NCBI GenBank assembly: GCA_964655005.1
Contig: CAZZKE010000013.1
Span: 1-55,438, forward strand
Source: CAZZKE01 sp964655005
GTDB taxonomy: Bacteria > Pseudomonadota > Alphaproteobacteria > Rhodospirillales > JABHCV01
DNA length: 55,438 nucleotides
Direction: 5' to 3'
The stretch's first letter is position 1. The number at the start of each line of letters is the position of its first letter. Positions 8,370 through 17,514 of the stretch are shown here, in pieces. The position numbers were made by a program, and so were the translations under genes. The notes beneath the pieces were generated by a model. It was given only the letters and a program-made list of their open reading frames with translations, ran no database searches and had not been told where the DNA came from.

Positions 8370-9419
8370 GTGAGGCTTTCGAAACGGGTTCAGTGGCGGC
8401 TCAAGATTTTTTTTGTACTGGTCGCCGCGACCTCCATGGGCGGCCAGGTATTTGTGGCGCTGTTCGAACCACCGGATCAATATTTTGGCTTTTCCGGAGT
8501 CATAGCCAGAAGCCTTATCGGCGGCAGCCTTTTCTGGGGGTTTGAAATTCTGTGGGTGCCCGGCAAACGGGGCGCGTTCATTCGTCGCCTGCCGTTCGTC
8601 TGGGCCTTTCTGGTTCGTATTGCCGCAGTCGCCGTGATCGTCACAATTACCGGGCCGCTGGGCGGCCTGTTGGTCTATGGCGTGTTTGACCCGTTCGCCA
8701 GTTTCAGGATCGGGCCGGCTATCTACCTTTATGTTCTTGGCGTTACTTTCGTGTTGCATACGATCAGCCATATCGTGCGAATCGTCGGGCCGCGGGTGAT
8801 GCTCAACATCATCTTTGGACGCTACCGCCGCCCGCGGCGGGAACACCGGGTGTTCCTATTTCTCGACCTGAAGGGCTCGACCCTGCTGGCCGAACAACTG
8901 GGCGACCTGGGCGTACAGAAACTGATCGCCAGATTTTTTTCGGATATTACCGAACCCATCCTGGAATGGGGCGGCGAGGTTCATCGCTATATCGGCGACG
9001 AGGTGGTCATCATGTGGCCCCTGAACCGTGGTATAAAGAACGCCAGTTGCCTGCGCTGCTGTCTGGCCATCCAGGACTATATAAAGGCCAGGGCCGCCTT
9101 TTATCAGCGAGTTTACGGCGCCGTGCCGGAATTTCGCATCGGCCTGCATGGCGGCCCGGTAGTCGCCGCCCAATGCGGTGAAATAAAACAGGAAATTGTT
9201 TTTTTCGGCGACACCATCAACACCACGGCGCGCATCGAACAATATTGCAAGACCGTCGAACGGGACCTGCTGGTTTCCGATGTACTGTACGACAAATTGC
9301 CCAAATCAACTGACTGGGTGGCGAAATCGATGGGTGCCGTGTCGCTGCGGGGCCGCCAGGAAAAAATTGGGCTGCTCGCCGTCTCCCGGCCTTCACGGGA
9401 GACCGCCGCGGATGGCTGA
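8370..9419 (+). CDS. Membrane-anchored class III adenylate/guanylate cyclase
   Basis: 349 residues from GTG at 8370, chosen because AAGGAG (8356-8361) lies 8 bases upstream; a longer GTG start at 8316 lacks such a site. The N-terminal half has four or five hydrophobic helices (FFVLVAATSMGGQVFVALF, SLIGGSLFWGFEILWV, FVWAFLVRIAAVAVIVTI, LYVLGVTFVLHTISHIV). The C-terminal half is a class III cyclase domain: FLDLKGST (first metal Asp), RYIGDEVVIMW (second metal Asp), FRIGLHGGPVVAAQ, and GDTINTTARIEQ with the transition-state Asn and Arg. The base-contact Lys common before IGD (K-x-IGD) reads R-Y-IGD, so ATP versus GTP preference is uncertain. A likely cAMP or cGMP source in a window that also encodes a cNMP-binding redox protein. 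Confidence 0.85.
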   Translation: MRLSKRVQWRLKIFFVLVAATSMGGQVFVALFEPPDQYFGFSGVIARSLIGGSLFWGFEILWVPGKRGAFIRRLPFVWAFLVRIAAVAVIVTITGPLGGLLVYGVFDPFASFRIGPAIYLYVLGVTFVLHTISHIVRIVGPRVMLNIIFGRYRRPRREHRVFLFLDLKGSTLLAEQLGDLGVQKLIARFFSDITEPILEWGGEVHRYIGDEVVIMWPLNRGIKNASCLRCCLAIQDYIKARAAFYQRVYGAVPEFRIGLHGGPVVAAQCGEIKQEIVFFGDTINTTARIEQYCKTVERDLLVSDVLYDKLPKSTDWVAKSMGAVSLRGRQEKIGLLAVSRPSRETAADG

Positions 9420-9473
9420 AAATCCATCCCCCCCAGGCAGATGACCTGGACTGTATTATACCAAGGAGCACCG

Positions 9474-9908
9474 CTATTCGGCGAAGGGGGTATCCCTGAA
9501 GGCTTTGGAATCGGCGGTCATAAAATGCTTAAGAAGACGGTATTCGGCCCATTGGGCCAATTCATGGATCAACATTTTGCCCGACACGTCGCGCGTTTCG
9601 GCCCACAGGGTATCCAGTTCACGGCCCAGCATCTGGTGATCCCTGCGTTGGTTTTGCAGGTGGCGGCTGTCGACCGCTTCAAGGAGCCGTTCTTCATCGG
9701 AAAAATGCCTTTCAACATAACGGCGCAAGGCATCAAACGCCTCGCCCAGGGCGGCATCGCCTTCGTCGTTGCCGTCCGCCGCCAGTAACAGGTTAACCAG
9801 ATCAATGAGCCCGCGGTGCTGCCTGTCGACCATTATGTTTCCGGTTTCAAGGCGGGACTGCCATTGAATCCGGCGCAATTTTTTTAATGTCATGATTTGA
9901 TCCATCAA
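9474..9908 (-). CDS. Bacteriohemerythrin-like protein with one altered iron ligand
   Basis: 144 residues, normal length for a single-domain bacterial hemerythrin, a cytoplasmic non-heme di-iron O2-binding protein. Ligand motifs align as His31 (RQHRGL), His68 and Glu72 (RHFSDEER), His91 (RRDHQML), His128 and Asp133 (LLKHFMTAD). The position corresponding to the first His of the usual H-xxx-H pair is Gln87 (NQRRDH in place of the common HRREH). If real, the di-iron site has one ligand fewer, so O2 binding is uncertain. It lies downstream of the nucleoside operon on the same strand but is separated by a 51-base AT-rich gap, so probably has its own promoter. Confidence 0.8.
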   Translation of the reverse strand: MMDQIMTLKKLRRIQWQSRLETGNIMVDRQHRGLIDLVNLLLAADGNDEGDAALGEAFDALRRYVERHFSDEERLLEAVDSRHLQNQRRDHQMLGRELDTLWAETRDVSGKMLIHELAQWAEYRLLKHFMTADSKAFRDTPFAE

Positions 9909-9927
9909 TCAGATATATGGCCGTATT

Positions 9928-9949
9928 CAAAAAAGCCTACACTTTTTTG
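9928..9949. repeat. AT-rich inverted repeat between HAD gene and hemerythrin
   Basis: CAAAAAAG (9928-9935), six bases, CTTTTTTG (9942-9949): perfect 8-base arms. On the minus strand the distal arm gives a T6 run, so it may be a weak terminator for the long nucleoside operon, or an operator at the hemerythrin promoter. Confidence 0.4.
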
Positions 9950-9959
9950 TTATAGGAAG

Positions 9960-10655
9960 CTAACCCAACTTCAATAAATCCGGTAGCTGGGAAATGCTCT
10001 GAAGCTGATGGAACCGGGGATGTTGTATTTCCTGTTCGACAATTTCGAAATGGGCGGTGATGTGGTAGGGGATATAGATAGCGGCCCCGCCCAGCTCCAG
10101 GACCGGTAAGACATCCGAACGCATGGAATTACCAACCATGGCCATCAATTGCGGATCGATCCGGTGTTCCAGAAACACCGCCCTGTAGCTGTCCGGGTCT
10201 TTTTCCTGAACCACTACGGTGCGTTCGAACAGATCCTCAAGGCCCGATTTTTCGATCTTGTTGCGCTGATCCAGAACGTCGCCCTTGGTAATCAGGAACA
10301 GGCGGTAATCACCCCTTAGGTGTTCCAGCACCTGGGCGCAGCCATCAATCAGGTCCAGCGGCGCATCCAGCAGGCCCTTGCCCATCATGATAATTTCATG
10401 GATATCGGTGGCGCCGATCCGGCCACGGGATATTTCTATCGCCGTTTCGATCATCGACAGGGTGAACCCCTTGGCGCCGTATCCGAACAGTTTGATGTTG
10501 TCCATTTCCATCTTGTGGAAACGGTCCTGAACCTGATCGTGGGGGGCGTATCGATCCAGGATTTCGGATAGCCGTCGCTGAATTTCCTGAAACAGGTGTT
10601 CGGTGCGCCACAGTGTGTCGTCGGCGTCGAAGGCGATGACTTCCAGGTTTCTCAT
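9960..10655 (-). CDS. HAD-superfamily hydrolase, last gene of the nucleoside operon
   Basis: 231 residues with all four HAD motifs: I, AFDADDTLW (nucleophile and acid Asp); II, LITKGD (Thr); III, the Lys in VVQEKD; IV, MVGNSMRSD. A helical cap lies between motifs I and II, as in C1-cap phosphatases. HAD enzymes of this type dephosphorylate small phosphometabolites, including nucleotides. ATG at 10655 overlaps the adenosine deaminase stop (ATGA), so it is co-translated with the nucleoside genes; a role as nucleotidase or sugar-phosphate phosphatase is inference from context only. Confidence 0.85.
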   Translation of the reverse strand: MRNLEVIAFDADDTLWRTEHLFQEIQRRLSEILDRYAPHDQVQDRFHKMEMDNIKLFGYGAKGFTLSMIETAIEISRGRIGATDIHEIIMMGKGLLDAPLDLIDGCAQVLEHLRGDYRLFLITKGDVLDQRNKIEKSGLEDLFERTVVVQEKDPDSYRAVFLEHRIDPQLMAMVGNSMRSDVLPVLELGGAAIYIPYHITAHFEIVEQEIQHPRFHQLQSISQLPDLLKLG

Positions 10656-11626
10656 AGCCGTGCTTTCAATTTTTCCAGCGTCGCCGCATCACAGAAGGCG
10701 GCGGCCAGTGCATTCTGGTTTATGCGGGCGATGTCCTGCCGGTTTAGCCCGAATTCGGTTTCGGCGCGACCGTATTCGACGCCGATCGAGGTCGCAAAAT
10801 AAGGCGGATCATCGGCGCCGAGCACGACCTTGCAGCCGGCCGCCAGCAGATCCGGCAAGGGATGGCTGTGGACGCCGTCGTAAAGCCCCAGCGCCAGATT
10901 GCTGCCACTGCATATTTCCAGTGTCACGCCGGCCCCGACGATGCGGTCCAGCACACCCGGATCCTCGACGGAGCGCACCCCGTGACCGATCCGGACGACC
11001 GGCAGGGCATCAAGCGCCTGGGCCACGCTGTCGGGACCGCAAACTTCACCGGCGTGAACCGTACACGGTAAACCGGCCCGGTTCACTTTATCGAAGGCCG
11101 GGGCAAATTCCCCGATATGGCCGCAATTTTCGTCGCCGCCCATGCCGAAACCGACCACATAGGGATGCGGTTCGGCGACTACCGCATCGGCCACGGCGAC
11201 CGCCCGCCCCGGCCCAAGATGGCGCACACAGGTAACGATAATGCGGCCCGTTATGGCGAAATCCCGTTCGGCGTCATCAATGCCCTGGATCATCCCTTCC
11301 AGATGCCCGGCGTAACTTAGGCCGCCGCCGGCGGCATGATCCGGAGAAGAAAAGACCTCCGCATAAATGCCCCCCTCGGCGGCGCATGATTTCAGGTATT
11401 GATATGTTACATCGCGGTAATCCAGCGATGTGCGAATGGCCGAACTGGCCAGATCATAGGCCTTCAGGAAACCGGAGAAATCCGACCAGGCGAAGCCGCC
11501 ATCGCCATCAAACAGACCGGGCGGCAGGTCGATGCCGTTGCGCCGGGCAAGGCGGCGCACAAGCCCCGGCGGCGCCGTCCCTTCCAGATGGCAGTGCAGG
11601 TCTATCTTGGGATAGTTCGCGGTCAT
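10652..11626 (-). CDS. add: Adenosine deaminase
   Basis: 324 residues from the ATG at 11626 that overlaps the deoB stop (ATGA). Metal and catalytic motifs of the adenosine/adenine deaminase family are present: KIDLHCHLEGT (two His), TVHAGEVCGPDSV (His and catalytic Glu), VRIGHGVRS (His) and VLGADDPPYF (metal Asp), in the DDPPYF variant common in alpha- and actinobacterial enzymes. Converts adenosine and deoxyadenosine to inosine and deoxyinosine, feeding the purine nucleoside phosphorylase encoded in the same operon. Adenine deaminase activity cannot be excluded by sequence. Confidence 0.9.
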   Translation of the reverse strand: MTANYPKIDLHCHLEGTAPPGLVRRLARRNGIDLPPGLFDGDGGFAWSDFSGFLKAYDLASSAIRTSLDYRDVTYQYLKSCAAEGGIYAEVFSSPDHAAGGGLSYAGHLEGMIQGIDDAERDFAITGRIIVTCVRHLGPGRAVAVADAVVAEPHPYVVGFGMGGDENCGHIGEFAPAFDKVNRAGLPCTVHAGEVCGPDSVAQALDALPVVRIGHGVRSVEDPGVLDRIVGAGVTLEICSGSNLALGLYDGVHSHPLPDLLAAGCKVVLGADDPPYFATSIGVEYGRAETEFGLNRQDIARINQNALAAAFCDAATLEKLKARL

Positions 11627-12848
11627 CGACCGGCCAGGCAATCGGTCCCGTATTCCAGCGGCGCCAGTCCCAAATGGGTGGCCACGGTCTGGCCGATATC
11701 GGCGAAGGTTTCCCTGGCGCCCAAATTTTGCGGCGTAACCGCCGGCCCGAATATCAGCACCGGCACGTTCTCGCGGGTGTGATCGCTGCCCGGCCAGCCG
11801 GGGTCGCAGCCATGATCGGCGGTGATTACCGCCAGATCGCCGGGCCGCAGCCCGGCTTCCAGTTCGGGTATCCGTTTGTCCAGCGCCTCCAGCGCCGCGG
11901 CATAACCGGCAATGTCCCGGCGGTGGCCATAGAGCGAGTCGAAATCCACCAGATTGACGAACACCAGCGCCCCCTCGCCGGTCCCGCCCAGTTCGTCGAC
12001 AAGCAGATCGAACAGGCCGTCGGTATCCTTTGCCTTGACCCCGCGGCTGATGCCGCGATGGGCGAAAATATCCGAAACCTTGCCGACCGAGACGACCTCG
12101 CCGCCGGCTTCGATTACCCGGTCGAGCAGGGTCGGCCGGTGTGGCGGAACCGTCAGGTCGCGGCGATTGGCGGTGCGTTTGAATGATTTCGCATCCTCGC
12201 CGAGGAAAGGCCTGGCGATAACCCGACCGATACCCAAGGGTTTAAGGATTATTTCCGCCTGCCGGCATACTTCATACAGGCGCTCCAGGCCGAAATATTT
12301 TTCATGGGCGGCGATCTGAAATACCGAATCCGCCGAGGTGTAACAAATTAACTTGCCGGTGCGAATATGTTGTTCGCCCAACTCCTCGATGATCCGGGTT
12401 CCCGAGGCATGGCGATTCCCGATGATTCCCGGCAGCCCGCAACGCTCGATCAGGGCTTCCGTTACTTCGGCCGGGAAACACGGTTCGGTATCCGGAAAAT
12501 AGCCCCATTCGAACAGCACCGGCAGTCCGGCTATTTCCCAATGGCCGCTGGGCGTGTCCTTGCCGCAGCTCAGTTCGCCGGCGAAACCGTATGCGGCCTC
12601 GATATCGCCCCGGTCCTGCAATCCCGGCGGCATGGTACCCCGGCTTGCCGCCGCCGCCCGGCCCAGCCCCAGCCGCGTCAGGTTCGGCAGATCGAGCGGC
12701 CCCGAGCGGCGGCCATTCAGATCGGCTTCGCCCCGCGCACATGCCTCGGCGATATGGCCTAGCGTATCGGCCCCCGAATCGCCGAACTTGTCGGCATCGG
12801 CGGCGGCGCCGATACCCAGGGAATCGATAACTATAATGAAGGCCCGGT

Positions 12849-12852
<4 letters not shown>
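11623..12852 (-). CDS. deoB: Phosphopentomutase
   Basis: 409 residues, the usual DeoB length. N-terminal AFIIVIDSLGIGAAADA carries the first metal Asp of the alkaline-phosphatase-like fold; DTLGHI, GKDTPSGHWEIAG (active-site Thr and substrate loop), FVNLVDFDSLYGHRRD and ITADHGCDP supply further metal ligands. It interconverts (deoxy)ribose-1-phosphate and -5-phosphate, linking the phosphorylases to DeoC. ATGA overlaps at both ends (deoA upstream, add downstream). Confidence 0.97.
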
Positions 12853-14180
<1,328 letters not shown>

Positions 14181-14184
14181 CGCC

Positions 14185-14997
14185 CTACCCCCCCCGGTTT
14201 GCCAGAAACCCGGTTAACAGCGCCTGCACCGATTCGGCCGCGACGGCGGCGTTGGCCATGGTCTGGATGTGGCTTAGTTCGCCTTCGCCCATGCCGGCGG
14301 CCAGATTGGTGATAATCGACAGCGCCCCGACCCTGAGCCCGGCATGACGGGCCAGAATAACCTCGGGCACGGTAGACATGCCGACCGCGTCGGCCCCCAG
14401 AATTCCGGCGGCGCGAATTTCCGCCGGGGTTTCGAAATGCGGGCCGCAGAACCACATGTAAACGCCGTCATGCAGGGCCATGCCCCGGGCCTCGGCCAGG
14501 CCGTGAAATTCGGCCCGGATATCGGCGTCATAAGCGGCGCTAAGGTCGACGAAACGGTCATCGCCGGGCTCGCCGAACAGCGGCGAAACGCCGGTGAAGC
14601 CGATGTGGTCGGTCAGCACCATGACGCTGCCGGGACCGGCTTCCCGGTTCAGACTGCCCGCCGCATTGGTTACGATCAGGGTGTCGCAACCAAGGCCGGC
14701 CATGGTTCGCACCGGTGTTTTCATGGCGTCGGCCCGACCGCTTTCGTAGTAATGCGCCCGGCCCTGCATCACCGCCACCGCCGCCCCGGCGACCCGGCCC
14801 AGCACCAGCCGGCCGGCATGGCCGCCGACCCCCGGTTCCGGAAAGCCGGGTAAATCGGCATAGGAAATGGTAATGGCGTCCTCGACAGCATCGACGAACG
14901 CGCCAAGACCGGAGCCGAGAATAATGCCGGTCCTTGGTTCCAGTTCGCCTATTCGCGCCGTTACCGCCGCGACGGCTTTTTGGCTATCCGTTGTCAC
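14185..14997 (-). CDS. Purine nucleoside phosphorylase (trimeric type)
   Basis: 270 residues from GTG at 14997, which overlaps the cdd stop as GTGA; this start gives VTTDSQKAVAAV and fits the family length. Motifs: GIILGSGLGAF (phosphate Ser), MQGRAHYYE, IVTNAAGSL, FCGPHFETPAEIRAA (purine-binding Glu), DAVGMSTVPEVILARH, and IITNLAAGM (the purine-contacting Asn). This is the inosine/guanosine-specific trimeric class. It produces hypoxanthine or guanine and (deoxy)ribose-1-phosphate. Confidence 0.93.
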   Translation of the reverse strand: MTTDSQKAVAAVTARIGELEPRTGIILGSGLGAFVDAVEDAITISYADLPGFPEPGVGGHAGRLVLGRVAGAAVAVMQGRAHYYESGRADAMKTPVRTMAGLGCDTLIVTNAAGSLNREAGPGSVMVLTDHIGFTGVSPLFGEPGDDRFVDLSAAYDADIRAEFHGLAEARGMALHDGVYMWFCGPHFETPAEIRAAGILGADAVGMSTVPEVILARHAGLRVGALSIITNLAAGMGEGELSHIQTMANAAVAAESVQALLTGFLANRGG

Positions 14998-15404
14998 GAC
15001 TCTACCCCTTTCACCGACAGGTTTTCCGGGCCGAATGAAAGCGGCAGCAATTGCCCCAGGGTGACGGTCCGGCGCAGCCCTTCCGGGCCGCAGATATGCA
15101 CCGGCGTGCCATCGACGGCGAATTCCCGGATCCGCTGGCGGCAACCGCCGCAGGGCGTCACCAGGGCGTCGCCGTTTCCGATCACGCACACTTCGGCTAT
15201 GTTCCGCTCGCCGTCCATGACCATCGCCGATATGGCCGAAGCCTCGGCGCAACAGCCTTGCGGATAGGCGGCGTTTTCCACGTTGCAACCGCCATACAAG
15301 CCGCCGCCACCGCCGCGCAGCGCGGCGCCGACGGCGAAACCGGAATAGGGCGCATAGGCCCTGGCCATGGCCGCGCGGGCGCAGGCGAACAGTTCGTTGT
15401 CCAT
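14994..15404 (-). CDS. cdd: Cytidine deaminase
   Basis: 136 residues, the tetrameric class. GGCNVENAAYPQGCCAEA holds the C-A-E zinc and catalytic Glu motif, and PCGGCRQRI supplies the other two zinc cysteines, giving the three-cysteine site typical of this class. Deaminates cytidine and deoxycytidine to (deoxy)uridine for the pyrimidine phosphorylase in the operon. Overlaps the phosphorylase start (GTGA) and sits 4 bases after the permease stop. Confidence 0.95.
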   Translation of the reverse strand: MDNELFACARAAMARAYAPYSGFAVGAALRGGGGGLYGGCNVENAAYPQGCCAEASAISAMVMDGERNIAEVCVIGNGDALVTPCGGCRQRIREFAVDGTPVHICGPEGLRRTVTLGQLLPLSFGPENLSVKGVES

Positions 15405-15408
15405 CTTT

Positions 15409-16383
15409 TCAGCGTTCCTTCACATAGGGCACGCCGATGGCCTTGGGGGCCACCGCCTTGCCGATAAATCCGGCCAGCAAAATCACCGTCAGAATATAGG
15501 GCAGGGCCTGAATTAACTGCACCGGCACTTCGCCGATAACCGGTACGCTGACCCCTTGCAAACGAATGGCGACGGCATCGAGCAGGCCGAACATCAAACT
15601 GGCCCCCAAAGCCTGCCATGGCCGCCATTTGCCGAAAATCAGGGCGGCCAGCGCGATATAGCCCTGGCCGGCGGTCATCTCGCGCACGAACGAGGCATTC
15701 TGCGCGACCGCCAGATAGGTGCCGGCGACACCGGTCAGCGCACCACAGATCAACACCGCCCGGTAGCGCAGCCAGGACACCGAAAGTCCGGCGGTATCGA
15801 CCGCCAGCGGATTTTCGCCGACCGCCCGCAGACGCAGCCCGAACCGGGTGCGGTAAACTACCCACCAGGTCAGCGGCACCACCGCCAGCGCCACATAGAC
15901 CAGGCCGTTATGGCCGCTGATCAGTTCCTTGTAGATCGTGCCGACGACGGGCAGCGAACCGGCCGCTTCGGCGAACGGCAGTTCGATCGGCATAAACCGG
16001 GCGTCCGGGGGCAGACTCGGCGTCTGGCCGCCCTGCTTGAACCAGGCGTTGCCCAGCACCGCCGTCAGCCCGGAGGCGATGATGTTTATGGCGACGCCGC
16101 TGACTACATGATTGCCCTTGTTGGTAATACAGGCGAAACCATGCAGCAGCGCCATCAACGAGGCCGCACCGACCCCGGCCAGCAGCGCCAGCCATGCCGA
16201 ACCGGTCAACGCCGCGACGGAGCCGGAGGTAAACGCCGCCATTAACATTTTGCCTTCGAGACTGATATCGACAATGCCCGACCGTTCCGAGAACAGGCCG
16301 GCCATGGCGCACAGAATCAGCGGCGTCGAAACGCGCAGCATGGCGTCGAAAGTCAGGATCACCAGCATGAAGGCCTCTTCCAT
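15409..16383 (-). CDS. Nucleoside ABC transporter permease, second subunit (NupQ-like)
   Basis: 324 residues, hydrophobic throughout with about eight to nine helices and the EERSGIVDISLEGKML-type segment (here SERSGIVDISLEGKMLM) that marks BPD_transp_2 permeases of the BMP/nucleoside importer family. It immediately follows the other permease (adjacent stop and start at 16384/16383). Forms the membrane channel with that permease and the double ATPase. Confidence 0.92.
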   Translation of the reverse strand: MEEAFMLVILTFDAMLRVSTPLILCAMAGLFSERSGIVDISLEGKMLMAAFTSGSVAALTGSAWLALLAGVGAASLMALLHGFACITNKGNHVVSGVAINIIASGLTAVLGNAWFKQGGQTPSLPPDARFMPIELPFAEAAGSLPVVGTIYKELISGHNGLVYVALAVVPLTWWVVYRTRFGLRLRAVGENPLAVDTAGLSVSWLRYRAVLICGALTGVAGTYLAVAQNASFVREMTAGQGYIALAALIFGKWRPWQALGASLMFGLLDAVAIRLQGVSVPVIGEVPVQLIQALPYILTVILLAGFIGKAVAPKAIGVPYVKER

Positions 16384-17514
16384 TTATGCCTCCGCTTCCG
16401 CCGGGGCGGCGCCGGAGCCCCACAGGCGGTTATAAAGCCGGGTCATCCACGGCGTAATCATGTAGGCCAGGGCGCCGGAAAACAGGATCACGAAGCCCTG
16501 GATCGCCACCACCATCTCGCGGGTTATGGCCGGTACATCGAAAGCCAGCTCGGCGCCGCCCTGATAAAGGCCGCCAAACAGCAAACTGGCGAGCACGATG
16601 CCGAACGGATGGTTGCGGCCCATCAGCGACACGGCAATGCCGGTGAAACCGTAGCCGGCGGTGAAATTCAGCAGCAGCCGGTGCTGAACGCCGGTGATTT
16701 CATTGAGGCCGACGAAACCGGCCAAGGCCCCCGATATAACCATCGACAGCATGATTATTCGGGCCGGCCTGATGCCGGCATAGGTCGACGCCGTTTCATT
16801 AAAACCGACGGCGCGTATTTCGTAGCCCCATTTGGTGCGCCAGATAAAAAACCATACCAGGATACAACTAATAACCGCCCAGACCACGCTAAGGTTAAGC
16901 GGCGAGCGGGAAATGGATATGCCGAACCAGGCGAAAACCTCGTGCATGAAGGGTATTTGCGCGGCCTCGGAAAATTCGCGGCTGGCCGGCGACTGCTGGC
17001 CCGGTTCGATCAGCACATTGACCATCAGGTAGACCATAATCGCCGAGGCGATGAAATTGAACATGATCGTGGTAATCACTACATGGCTGCCCCGGTAGGC
17101 CTGTAGATAGGCCGGAATAACCGCCCACAGGCCCCCGAACAGCGCCGCCGCCAGAATGGCGATGGGGATCAGCAGATAGGCCGGCAACGAGGCATCCAGC
17201 AGCAGCATCGCCAGGCCGACGCCAAGGCCACCGATATAGGCCTGCCCTTCGCCGCCGATATTGAACAGCCCGGCATGGAAAGCGACCGCCACGGCCAGGC
17301 CGGTGAAGACGAAATTGGTCGCATAGTAAAGCGTATAGCCGATGCCTTCTTCATAACCCAGCGCCCCGTTGATCATCACCTCGACCGCTTCCAGGGGGTC
17401 TTCGCCGACAGCCATGATGACCAGTCCGGAGACCAGCAGCGCGATCGAGACATTTATCACCGGGATCAGGCCGATATCGATCCACCGGGGCAGCGGTTTG
17501 ACTCCGTCGCTCAT
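16384..17514 (-). CDS. Nucleoside ABC transporter permease, first subunit (NupP-like)
   Basis: 376 residues with about ten helices. The AVAVAFHAGLFNIGGEGQAYIG segment (read here over two motifs, AVAFHAGLFNIGGEGQ and YIGGLGVG) is diagnostic of the long permease of BMP-dependent nucleoside importers. ATG at 17514 overlaps the ATPase stop (ATGA). Confidence 0.92.
   Translation of the reverse strand: MSDGVKPLPRWIDIGLIPVINVSIALLVSGLVIMAVGEDPLEAVEVMINGALGYEEGIGYTLYYATNFVFTGLAVAVAFHAGLFNIGGEGQAYIGGLGVGLAMLLLDASLPAYLLIPIAILAAALFGGLWAVIPAYLQAYRGSHVVITTIMFNFIASAIMVYLMVNVLIEPGQQSPASREFSEAAQIPFMHEVFAWFGISISRSPLNLSVVWAVISCILVWFFIWRTKWGYEIRAVGFNETASTYAGIRPARIIMLSMVISGALAGFVGLNEITGVQHRLLLNFTAGYGFTGIAVSLMGRNHPFGIVLASLLFGGLYQGGAELAFDVPAITREMVVAIQGFVILFSGALAYMITPWMTRLYNRLWGSGAAPAEAEA

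Noticed and set aside
9433..9449. CCAGG-N7-CCTGG hairpin after the cyclase gene as a terminator
   Set aside because: Only five base pairs and no T run on either strand; could be chance.
14185..15288. A 367-residue purine nucleoside phosphorylase
   Set aside because: The N-terminal part is the antiparallel-frame reading of cdd; GTG at 14997 gives the family length and a GTGA overlap.
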